6,150 nucleotides of DNA. Source: Verrucomicrobiota bacterium (GTDB taxonomy: Bacteria > Verrucomicrobiota > Verrucomicrobiia > Limisphaerales > SXQI01). Below are positions 1-6,029 of this stretch, piece after piece (position 1 is the stretch's first letter; the number at the start of each line of letters is the position of its first letter). The stretch is taken from positions 1 to 6,150 of the forward strand of contig WBXJ01000172.1 of the NCBI GenBank assembly GCA_008933045.1. The letters run 5' to 3'. The translations under genes were made by a program, and so were the position numbers. Under the pieces are notes generated by a model. The model had not been told where the DNA came from and did no database searches. It worked only from the letters and a program-made list of their open reading frames with translations.

Positions 1-650
1 AAGGCTCAGCTCAGATCATCGGTTCACATCTAGAAGATCGGGAGAAAATTCGCACTCGAGTGGATCGAATCGAGAAGGTGGTGGAACAAGGAGCCGGGAT
101 CGTGCGTGCCATGTTAGGGTTGGGGCGCATTGAAGAACAAACTTTGGTTGTTTGCAATTTACAGGATCTGTTGGTCGAAACTGTGCGACTTCTGGGAGAT
201 CATCGATTGCCGCCGGAGGTTCACATTCGGGTGGAACTTCAGGATCCACCGCCCATCGCCGCTTGTGCCCGTGAGGTGCTTCAACAAATGTTGCTCAATC
301 TGATTCTGAATGGTGTCGATTCCTTGCCGGGTCATGGTGAAGTGGTGCTTCAAGTCGGTTTACAAGAATTACTCCCCGAGAGCATTGTCTTGAAACCCAA
401 TTTGGGGGCTCGCTATGCCGTCATCGAGGTGCGTGATAATGGAGGAGGAATTTCTCCAGAAGTGTTGCCGAGAATTTTTGAACCGTTTTTTACGACAAAA
501 GATTTTTCGACTCGCAGAGGTACCGGACTCGGCCTTTCGATGGTGTATGAACTCGCCAAATCCCTAGGGTTCGGACTCGCCGTTCGTTCGATGATTGGAA
601 GGGGATCAACCTTTGTAATTTTGGTGCCTTGTGAAAATGTTTCCAGATGA
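1..650 (+). CDS. Sensor histidine kinase, C-terminal part (5' end outside window)
   Basis: This is the catalytic end of a two-component sensor kinase, which autophosphorylates a histidine with ATP and passes the phosphate to a response regulator. The frame is open from base 3 through a GTG at 60 to the TGA at 648-650, so the gene starts upstream and GTG 60 is not the real start. Residues counted from GTG 60: the second dimerisation helix runs to about 23 (ending VRAMLGLGR). The HATPase_c domain follows, with an N box around 75-89 (NLILNGVDSL, Mg-binding Asn84), a G1 box at 126-130 (DNGGG), an F box at 140-144 (FEPFF) and a G2 box at 154-159 (GTGLGL). It resembles NtrB-type kinases. The phosphoacceptor His and the sensing domain must lie upstream of the window. 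A response regulator gene follows on the same strand, so the two are probably partners. What it senses cannot be told. Confidence 0.93.
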   Translation, partial: GSAQIIGSHLEDREKIRTRVDRIEKVVEQGAGIVRAMLGLGRIEEQTLVVCNLQDLLVETVRLLGDHRLPPEVHIRVELQDPPPIAACAREVLQQMLLNLILNGVDSLPGHGEVVLQVGLQELLPESIVLKPNLGARYAVIEVRDNGGGISPEVLPRIFEPFFTTKDFSTRRGTGLGLSMVYELAKSLGFGLAVRSMIGRGSTFVILVPCENVSR

Positions 651-670
651 TGGGTTTTTGGGTTATCTTC

Positions 671-674
671 GGAG
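671..674 (+). promoter_or_regulatory. Probable ribosome binding site of the response regulator gene
   Basis: GGAG lies 9 nt upstream of TTG 684 and 15 nt upstream of ATG 690. The spacing favours the TTG start, or a weakly initiated ATG. It is the clearest Shine-Dalgarno-like element seen in front of any gene in the window. Confidence 0.45.
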
Positions 675-683
675 TCGTTCAAT

Positions 684-1334
684 TTGTTTATGAAGAAGAC
701 GCAGATTTTAATTATCGAGGACGATGATCTGCATTACGAGTTGTACGAGGAGGCTTTAGCGGCTTATGATTTAGTACGTGCGACGACTGGGAGCGAAGCG
801 TTGCTAAAAATTGCCAAGGCCATCCCGAGCTTGATCCTTCTCGATCATATCCTCGACCAAGGTGATTTAGGTCTCGATTATCTCCCAGAACTCAAGGAAC
901 TGGCTCCCCATGTTCCGATCATTTTGGTGTCGGGAGCCTTGGAAGTGCAACAACAGATTGGTGCGTTGCAAGGCCCACGCAGGGCGCACTATTGTTTGAG
1001 CAAACCGGTGGATCTCCATGGTCTGGTTCGTACGGTGGAGGTCGCGTTGCACGAGTGTGGAGATCGTGAAGTGTTGCGTGGTTTCGAGGCGTTGGAACGC
1101 TCTAAACGAATCGATGCAGAGTTCCTTTTCAGTCGCTCTACCGACCGACTCAGTCGACAATCTGAACTACGCAAACAGGTAGTCAACGCCAAGGACCGTC
1201 CCAATGTTTCGGCATTAGCACGAGAATTTGGGGTCGCTCGAAAGACGATCATCCGTGATTTGCAGGAACTGATTCGCCGGGGGGAAATCAAGCCAGAGAT
1301 TTTTCCACGGTGGGAACAAGAAGATTCCCAATAA
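684..1334 (+). CDS. Response regulator: receiver domain plus DeoR-like helix-turn-helix
   Basis: This is probably a transcription regulator phosphorylated by the kinase encoded just upstream. Counted from the TTG at 684 (216 aa), residues about 7-122 form a receiver domain: acidic pocket E12-D13-D14, phosphoacceptor D54 (ILLDH), switch Ser83 (LVSGA) and conserved Lys107 before Pro108 (SKP). A charged linker (about 123-170) leads to a helix-turn-helix at about 175-202 (VSALAREFGVARKTIIRDL), which reads like the N-terminal HTH of DeoR-family repressors. This differs from the usual OmpR, NarL or NtrC output domains. Start choice: a GGAG at 671-674 lies 9 nt before TTG 684 but 15 nt before ATG 690. 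TTG therefore has the better ribosome-binding spacing, while ATG is the better codon. The two differ by two residues. Function as a DNA-binding regulator is inferred; targets are unknown. Confidence 0.9.
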   Translation: MFMKKTQILIIEDDDLHYELYEEALAAYDLVRATTGSEALLKIAKAIPSLILLDHILDQGDLGLDYLPELKELAPHVPIILVSGALEVQQQIGALQGPRRAHYCLSKPVDLHGLVRTVEVALHECGDREVLRGFEALERSKRIDAEFLFSRSTDRLSRQSELRKQVVNAKDRPNVSALAREFGVARKTIIRDLQELIRRGEIKPEIFPRWEQEDSQ

Positions 1335-1359
1335 TCGAAAACTGATTCCGCTCGCGTGC

Positions 1360-1836
1360 TCAACAACTGGTTGGCACCTCCTGCAGCACTTCAACACAAT
1401 GCGGAATAGCTCCGGTCACAAAACTGAGACATTCCACCGCTCCGCTTGGTTTTCCTGGCAGACAGATCACCAGTGTTTGACCCACCACGACTGCGAGGTT
1501 GCGCGATAGAATTGCGTTCTTCGTGATTCTCATTGATTCCATGCGCATGATCTCACCGAACCCGGGAAGCTCGCGGTTTGAGATTTCTCGCACTGCTTCG
1601 GGGGTTACATCGCGCAGGGCGACGCCCGTTCCACCAGTGGTCAAAACCAGGACACAGCCTCGGTTGATTTGCTCACGAATCGCACGTTGGATTTCCCGCT
1701 TTTCATCGGGCACCAACGCTTCAGCCAATACCTTCCAACCGTTGTTTACAGCCGCGTTTTTTAATGCTGGTCCGCCGAGATCGTCGTAAAGCCCTTGGGA
1801 AGCACGATCAGAAATTGTTATAATGCCGACGTTCAT
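1360..1836 (-). CDS. mogA: Molybdopterin adenylyltransferase (MogA/MoaB family)
   Basis: It adenylates molybdopterin with ATP to give the activated intermediate used by MoeA for molybdate insertion, a cytoplasmic late step of molybdenum cofactor synthesis. The 158-aa product begins with the family's VGIITISDRASQG strand-loop (residues 3-15). It carries the MPT-binding signature TTGGTG followed by RDVTPEA at 66-81, including the conserved Asp76, and a late LPGKPSGAVECL segment typical of MogA. Length is normal for a single-domain MogA/MoaB (about 160-195 aa). The ATG at 1834-1836 lies 1 nt after the moaC stop with no Shine-Dalgarno sequence, so translation is probably coupled to moaC. It is last in the operon and faces the response regulator gene, with 25 nt between stops. 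MogA and MoaB are close relatives; the LPGKP wording made me favour MogA, and moaB would be the alternative name. Confidence 0.9.
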   Translation of the reverse strand: MNVGIITISDRASQGLYDDLGGPALKNAAVNNGWKVLAEALVPDEKREIQRAIREQINRGCVLVLTTGGTGVALRDVTPEAVREISNRELPGFGEIMRMESMRITKNAILSRNLAVVVGQTLVICLPGKPSGAVECLSFVTGAIPHCVEVLQEVPTSC

Positions 1837-1837
1837 T

Positions 1838-2296
1838 TCAGTATTTTGTCTTGGAAACTAAATGGACTTCAGAAATACGCATGGTTTTGTCCACGGATTT
1901 GCACATGTCGTAAATAGTAAGAGCAGCGATCGATACGGCGGCTAATGCCTCCATTTCGATTCCAGTTTGCGCTTGGACTACCGTCTTAGCACGCAGGACA
2001 ATGCGATCCCGCGTTGAAGGAAAATCAAACTGAACCTCGCAATGGGTTATGAGAAGAGGATGACAGAGTGGAATAAGGTCGCTCGTTTTTTTTGCGGCCA
2101 TAATTCCAGCGAGGCGGGCTGTGGCTAGCACGTTTCCTTTGGCGATCGCGTCACCTTGGATTAAATCAAGAGTGGCGCTCTGTAAAAAAATGACTCCCGA
2201 GGCGATGGCTTCACGGAGTTGAATGGGTTTTGCCGAAACATCCACCATCGCCACTTCACTGTGAGCATCCAGATGAGTTAACCGTTTTTCTTGCAT
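1838..2296 (-). CDS. moaC: Cyclic pyranopterin monophosphate synthase MoaC
   Basis: With the radical-SAM enzyme MoaA it turns GTP into cyclic pyranopterin monophosphate; MoaC converts 3',8-cyclo-7,8-dihydro-GTP to cPMP. The 152-aa protein covers the whole family (E. coli MoaC is 161 aa): LTHLD and MVDVS at the N terminus, LATARLAGIMAAKKTSDLIP at about 57-76, CHPL at 78-81, QTGIEMEAL at 110-118, and IYDMCKSVDK at 128-137. The E. coli catalytic residues K51, H77, E112, D128 and K131 correspond to K53, H79, E114, D130 and K133, all intact at a constant offset of 2. The ATG at 2294-2296 lies inside the end of panB (19-nt overlap), which implies translational coupling. No moaA, moaD/E or moeA is seen in the window, so the rest of the pathway must be encoded elsewhere. 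Confidence 0.97.
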   Translation of the reverse strand: MQEKRLTHLDAHSEVAMVDVSAKPIQLREAIASGVIFLQSATLDLIQGDAIAKGNVLATARLAGIMAAKKTSDLIPLCHPLLITHCEVQFDFPSTRDRIVLRAKTVVQAQTGIEMEALAAVSIAALTIYDMCKSVDKTMRISEVHLVSKTKY

Positions 2297-3069
2297 GAGA
2301 GTTTGGTGTTTTGGATCGAATCTAACCAGCCTGCGACAGCCTCCCGCATCAACACGCTTCCTAACATTCTAGGTTTTACAAATTTTGGCGTGAACCATGG
2401 GAACGTCCCTAGCAGATCGTGAGTGACTAAGATTTGTCCGTCGCACTCGACGCCTGAACCAATGCCAATGGTGGGGATGCTTCGACTCGTGGTAATTTCA
2501 GAAGCGACCGCAGGCGTGACGAGTTCGAGGATCAGCGCAAATGCACCCGCGCTTTCGACGGCTTCCGCATCGGCGAGTAAATCCGTTCGCTCGCTCTCGT
2601 TCCGGCCTTTAATTTTATACCCACCTTCCTCAAGGATGCTTTGCGGCAGCATCCCTAAGTGGCCGCAGAATGGAATGCCTGAGTCTACGATGGCTTTGAT
2701 TTGAGGAGCGATTCTGCGCCCGCCTTCGGCTTTTACCGCCTCAGCTCCTGCGTTGATTAATCGCTTGGCGTTGATCACGGCTTGTGCGGGCGTTTCGTAG
2801 CTGTGGTAGGGAAGATCCGCTGTGAGAAGTGCATTCGGATGAGCTCGGGCCGCAGCACTGACATGATGTTCCATGTGATCCATCGTCACGTGAGTCGTAT
2901 CCGGAAAACCGAGCATCACCATTCCTAACGAGTCGCCGACAAGCAACAGCGGCACCCCAGCTTCATCGAGCAAGCGAGTCATGGGATAATCGTACACGGT
3001 CAACGCGGCGATGCATTGCAGGCCCTTCATCTTGCGTATCGTTTCCGGTGTGATCTTTTTGGAACTCAT
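2278..3069 (-). CDS. panB: 3-methyl-2-oxobutanoate hydroxymethyltransferase PanB
   Basis: It transfers a hydroxymethyl group from 5,10-methylene-tetrahydrofolate to 2-oxoisovalerate, giving ketopantoate, the first committed step to pantothenate and coenzyme A. It is a cytoplasmic Mg-dependent TIM-barrel enzyme. The 263-aa length matches the family. Visible landmarks are TVYDYPMTRLLDEAG (24-38), VGDSLGMV with metal ligand D46 (44-51), ADLPYHSY with D85 (84-91), VKAEGG with K113 and E115 (112-117; VKLEGG is more usual), GHLGMLPQS (136-144), GGYKIKGR (149-156), the likely catalytic E182 (LILEL) and IPTIGIGSG with CDGQ. The start ATG overlaps the lnt stop as ATGA (3066-3069), the classic coupled arrangement, and the 3' end overlaps moaC. 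No panC or panD lies nearby. No Shine-Dalgarno motif precedes the start. Confidence 0.97.
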   Translation of the reverse strand: MSSKKITPETIRKMKGLQCIAALTVYDYPMTRLLDEAGVPLLLVGDSLGMVMLGFPDTTHVTMDHMEHHVSAAARAHPNALLTADLPYHSYETPAQAVINAKRLINAGAEAVKAEGGRRIAPQIKAIVDSGIPFCGHLGMLPQSILEEGGYKIKGRNESERTDLLADAEAVESAGAFALILELVTPAVASEITTSRSIPTIGIGSGVECDGQILVTHDLLGTFPWFTPKFVKPRMLGSVLMREAVAGWLDSIQNTKLSCKKNG

Positions 3070-4775
3070 CGTTCAAAAACTAATGATGAATCTGCGGACT
3101 TTCCTTGTTGCCGCGTTCGCCAGCTTTGCCATAGGGCTAGCAACAGTGCTGCGGCCCAGAGTGAGGTGCAACTCCATCCGAACACATCGCCGTATTCATG
3201 GTAAAATGTCATGACGCGTTTTTCCCCATTGAGAATCGGAACCTGCGCAGTTTTGAAACCGGCCCCATAAATATTCACCGACTGACCCCAGTAAACTTCG
3301 TGCATCCGTCCCAAAGGGTCAATCCAACACGTTAAGCCGTTGTTGGCACAGGAAACAACAGGCACGCGGTTCTCCACAGCGCGAAACACTGCATGGGCTG
3401 CGTGTTGCCACTGGGCGTTGCTTTCACCGAACCATCCATCATTCGTTAGATTCAATAAGAAATCCGTGTCTGCTTGGACGTATTCTCCCACGGAATGCGG
3501 AAACGCATCCTCAAAACAGATCAGCGGTGAGAGCGTAATGCGATGTTTGCCATCACGCGACGGGACGTAAAACGAAACGGGTTTGTCCCCTGCGCTTAAT
3601 CCGTTTTCACCGATGGGGGTTAGATGCTGCAAGAAGGGGAACCAATGCAAAAGGGGCACGTATTCTCCAAAAATAACCAAGCGTCGTTTTCGATAAATTC
3701 CTTCGATGATCCCGCTAGGGCTGATGGCAAAACTACTGTTGTAATAGCATGCATCTTTGGAAGTATTACTCGGCCCGACGTCGGCATCATCGCTCCCCAC
3801 CACCGCCCACGTTTTGTGCCGTCCCAGAAGATCTCGTAAGGCGTTGGCTGTGTCGGGATCGTGTCGTAAAAGCGTCGGCACAGCGGCCTCAGGCCAGATC
3901 AACAAGTCGGGCTTGGTTGCGAGAGCCAGCTCTGAGAGTTCAATTAGTTTTTGAAACCGAGATTTGTTTTCTGTGGTATCCCAGATCAACGTTTGAGGAA
4001 TGCTGGGTTGCACAAGCCCAAGCTTTGCAGTCGCCGTTGGGGTGCGATAACTGCCCATCTGTTGAAACCCATAGAGCATCGCCAGTAAGATGCCGCCCAT
4101 CGGGAGTACGAGATCGAGTATCCATGTGCGTTGAGGCCCAGGCTGACTCACTAAAACCATCGTTGCTGAGATTGCACTTACCGAAAACCACACAACTAAA
4201 AACGAAACGCCATAAATCCCGGTAATATTTGAGATTTGGATGATCGGAACCAGCTCGGACTGAGTGATCCCCACTCCTAACCACGGAAAACCGGAGAGTA
4301 ATCGCGCCGTGATCATCTCGTTCCCAACCCAAAAAATCGCCGCAACCAAAGCCCAACCAGCGCGTTGGGTCAATGTCGTGCGGGCGAACCAAGTTGCAGT
4401 GTCACGGTTGAGGCTTGGCGCGGATTGATGAGGTGTTTTGTTTGGAAAGAATCGCCAGGCCATCCAAACCCAGAGTCCTGTGTAGAGACCTAAATACGCA
4501 CTGAGTGCCAGCCAACCCGCTACGGCTCCGGCGGGGAATGGAATGTGGAGCAACCACCGCAGGGTGAATAATGATTGGATGACTCCCGCAACGTAACCAA
4601 GTCGGAAGGCTTCTCCCCCGGGCCTTCCAGCCGCGCTGAATAATATAATCCCAGGTCCGATCCAGGCGAAGCCGGCCCAATTTGATTTCGGAAACGCCAA
4701 GCCCAGCAGAATCCCTCCGATCGCGGCTAAACACCACCGGTTCAAGATTGTGTTGGCAAACGAAAACAGTCTCAT
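3066..4775 (-). CDS. lnt: Apolipoprotein N-acyltransferase Lnt
   Basis: This inner-membrane enzyme adds the third acyl chain to the N-terminal cysteine of lipoproteins after Lgt and Lsp, using phospholipid as donor. The 569-aa product is somewhat longer than E. coli Lnt (512 aa). The N-terminal part is hydrophobic with about seven likely membrane segments (near 10-30, 33-50, 56-76, 83-108, 138-157, 183-208 and 218-237). The nitrilase-like periplasmic domain runs from about 250 to 515, and a final membrane helix lies at about 534-551. The catalytic Glu, Lys and Cys are present: E296 (IWPEAAVP), K363 (YRKRRLVIFGEYVP) and C420 (SPLICFEDAFP). The supporting E371 and E422 are also intact, and LTNDGWFG lies at 443-450. 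Its stop overlaps the panB start by 4 nt, and the VOC gene ends 21 nt upstream. The ATG at 4773-4775 lacks a clear ribosome binding site. An active enzyme is expected. Confidence 0.96.
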   Translation of the reverse strand: MRLFSFANTILNRWCLAAIGGILLGLAFPKSNWAGFAWIGPGIILFSAAGRPGGEAFRLGYVAGVIQSLFTLRWLLHIPFPAGAVAGWLALSAYLGLYTGLWVWMAWRFFPNKTPHQSAPSLNRDTATWFARTTLTQRAGWALVAAIFWVGNEMITARLLSGFPWLGVGITQSELVPIIQISNITGIYGVSFLVVWFSVSAISATMVLVSQPGPQRTWILDLVLPMGGILLAMLYGFQQMGSYRTPTATAKLGLVQPSIPQTLIWDTTENKSRFQKLIELSELALATKPDLLIWPEAAVPTLLRHDPDTANALRDLLGRHKTWAVVGSDDADVGPSNTSKDACYYNSSFAISPSGIIEGIYRKRRLVIFGEYVPLLHWFPFLQHLTPIGENGLSAGDKPVSFYVPSRDGKHRITLSPLICFEDAFPHSVGEYVQADTDFLLNLTNDGWFGESNAQWQHAAHAVFRAVENRVPVVSCANNGLTCWIDPLGRMHEVYWGQSVNIYGAGFKTAQVPILNGEKRVMTFYHEYGDVFGWSCTSLWAAALLLALWQSWRTRQQGKSADSSLVFER

Positions 4776-4796
4776 GCCGGGGAAAAGGGTTCCAAT

Positions 4797-5231
4797 TCAA
4801 GCCACCGTTTCTTGGAGAAAGGAACCATCGGTAATCCTCCAGTCTGTGGGACGCTCGACCAAATGAAGGAGGTTCCCCTCGAGATCCTGGAAAAAAATGA
4901 CTCGGCCTTTCCCTCCCGCAGGCTTGATCGGTTGATCAAAGACTACTCCACGCGCTTCCAATATTTTTTTTGTCGCATCGATAGATTCCACTCCCAGCGC
5001 GAGATGCCGCCAACCGGCCAGTTTATTGTGACACGTTTCAGGCAAGGCAATGGTCGAAGGGTAGATCTCCAAGATTTCGCCACCGGGCAATCTGACGAGA
5101 AACGCCGGAGGGATTTCAGCGTCGGTCCAGATTTCCGTTGCTCCCATGACTTTGACATACCAATTTCGCAGATCCACCGGTTTCGTTGCGGCTAAGCCGA
5201 TGTGTTCGATTCTAAAATTCAATAGGTTCAT
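4797..5231 (-). CDS. Small VOC-superfamily (glyoxalase-fold) protein
   Basis: This is a 144-aa protein of the vicinal-oxygen-chelate fold, the superfamily that includes glyoxalase I, methylmalonyl-CoA epimerase, FosA and extradiol dioxygenases. Its reaction cannot be named from sequence. Two beta-alpha-beta-beta-beta modules are visible: one from IEHIGLAA (8-15) to LEIYPS (54-59), one from GWRHLALGV (73-81) to GNLLHLVER (119-127). Candidate metal ligands are H10, E55 and H76. At the fourth position, usually Glu in GNLIELV, this protein has H123, although E126 is close by. The frame is open up to an ATG at 5366, but I chose the ATG at 5229-5231 because the fold begins directly after it and the preceding 45 residues look non-conserved. 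The site before it is weak (GGATCTAGG). It is the first gene of the operon, 21 nt ahead of lnt. Confidence 0.82.
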   Translation of the reverse strand: MNLLNFRIEHIGLAATKPVDLRNWYVKVMGATEIWTDAEIPPAFLVRLPGGEILEIYPSTIALPETCHNKLAGWRHLALGVESIDATKKILEARGVVFDQPIKPAGGKGRVIFFQDLEGNLLHLVERPTDWRITDGSFLQETVA

Positions 5232-5308
5232 CCTAGATCCAATGATGCGTTGGCGTCCATCCTCAGTGAAAATCTCTGATTGATTACATTGAAGCATGAA
5301 AGCGAGGG

Positions 5309-5338
5309 GGCTTTCCGTCAACCATCCCGTGGAAGGCC
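5309..5338. repeat. Inverted repeat / potential hairpin in the operon leader
   Basis: Two 8-nt arms (5309-5316 and 5331-5338) flank a 14-nt loop. On the + strand the stem is complete with one G-U pair. In a minus-strand transcript that pair becomes an A-C mismatch, so the fold is better for a + strand RNA. No T-run follows on either side, so it is not a typical intrinsic terminator. Confidence 0.4.
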
Positions 5339-5349
5339 GTAACTGGCTG

Positions 5350-5362
5350 GCCCCAACGGGGC
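5350..5362. repeat. Short GC-only inverted repeat with a 3-nt loop
   Basis: GCCCC-AAC-GGGGC forms a compact five-pair GC stem that works on either strand. No poly-T tract follows. It is part of the structured leader, and one arm can alternatively pair with 5460-5467, inside the 3' end of the decayed gene. Confidence 0.4.
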
Positions 5363-5441
5363 GCACGGAATCCTCTCATGAAGGAAACGCAACCACCCAT
5401 TGGTGCCTCCGTCCGGCCCGTGCGGTGGGACTACTCCTTGA

Positions 5442-6029
5442 TCACTCGGTAGAAACGACGGGGCCAGTTGCAGCCCAAGCCTTTCCTACGTGCCATTTAA
5501 GTCGTTGCCAATTATATTTGTGCAGGGGGCATTGCGCTGCAAGCGTACCAGTATAAAACACAGGCACAGTCCGCCCTTGTATTTGAAGTTTCTACCATCC
5601 TTTGTCGGGGTTTAGTTACGATGGCCACTTTTGATATTTCACAAGCACGTCCGAAGCGAATGCATTCCTTACTATAATTACTCGAGGCTGGGCTTTAAGG
5701 ATAGCGGGTAAGGTAAGTTCCAACTGGGCAATACCACACTCTGAAGACTCTGCAGGTTCTCCAGTTGGAAAAAGCTGTACCTTAAGTTCTTCTTGGTTGG
5801 GTGTACGATTCAAGAATAAATCGACATGCTCCCAATCGTTCAGACCTAACCTAAGTTCCTCTGCCAATTTCCTAAATCGGTTGAAATAAGGGTGTGGTTC
5901 TTTTATCAGAATCTCACATGCCAACAAAAATGAAATATTAAGTTCTTGGGTTCTGTCTTCAGCATTCTCACCAGATCGAGTCCCTGGTGCGGGGTCCCTG
6001 CTAGTACAGTAATAATTTGATTCAATTCG
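5442..6029 (-). pseudogene. Decayed gene, possibly uracil-DNA-glycosylase-like, with two in-frame stops
   Basis: One minus-strand frame reads as protein from 6029 down to a TGA at 5442-5444, apart from an internal TAA (5616-5618) and TAG (5592-5594) seven codons apart. Before the stops it contains HPYFNRFRKLAEELRLG, a WEHVDLFLNRTPNQEE segment and a hydrophobic strand PRVIIVRNAFASDVLVKY. After them it continues with QGRTVPVFYTGTLAAQ and YNWQRLKWHVGKAW. This order, an HVDLF segment, then KAQPRVIIV.NAFAS, then VPVF.TG and RLKWH, recalls an uncharacterised family related to uracil-DNA glycosylases. That recognition is from memory and tentative. The 5' end is also damaged: a TAG (6030-6032) and a TAA further upstream block the frame, and a neighbouring frame is open over 5906-6115, consistent with a frameshift. 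The longest intact piece (TTG 5927 to TAA 5616, 103 aa) would lack both ends. I judge it non-functional unless the stops are sequencing errors. Confidence 0.6.

Larger units (their letters stand above)
5232..5441 (-). other. GC-rich intergenic leader upstream of the VOC-lnt-panB-moaC-mogA operon
   Basis: No convincing gene lies between the end of the decayed gene and the VOC start. The stretch is GC-rich and can form hairpins. GGCTTTCC at 5309-5316 pairs with GGAAGGCC at 5331-5338 (8 pairs including one G-T, read on the + strand). GCCCC at 5350-5354 pairs with GGGGC at 5358-5362 around an AAC loop. CTGGCCCC at 5347-5354 could instead pair with GGGGCCAG at 5460-5467. The operon promoter should be here or just upstream. 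A TTGACG (minus strand, 5316-5321) resembles a -35 box, but no good -10 stands at the usual spacing. It could be an untranslated leader, an RNA element or a relic; I recognise no known RNA family. Confidence 0.4.

Noticed and set aside
60..650. GTG at 60 as the true start of the histidine kinase
   Set aside because: The frame is open to the window edge with helix-like sequence before it, and a kinase needs its phosphoacceptor His region upstream.
3749..4225. 158-codon + strand open frame inside lnt
   Set aside because: It is antisense to well-conserved lnt sequence and its translation is low-complexity and Arg/Ser/Pro-rich, so it is a shadow of lnt.
3940..4392. 150-codon minus-strand frame inside lnt
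   Set aside because: It is an alternative frame of the lnt membrane region with His/Asp-rich, non-protein-like content. The lnt frame itself is continuous.
5232..5366. N-terminal extension of the VOC protein to an upstream ATG at 5366
   Set aside because: The added 45 residues look non-conserved, and the VOC fold starts directly after the ATG at 5231.
5296..5556. Open + strand frame of 86 codons upstream of the operon, opposite the decayed gene's 3' end
   Set aside because: The composition is Cys/Arg/His-rich and unlike a folded protein, and no family is recognised. The opposite strand has a better protein-like frame over 5442-5556.
5300..5560. Known structured RNA (6S, tmRNA, RNase P, SRP RNA, Moco or cobalamin riboswitch)
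   Set aside because: None of the conserved core sequences I know for these families is present on either strand, and part of the stretch is explained by the decayed gene.
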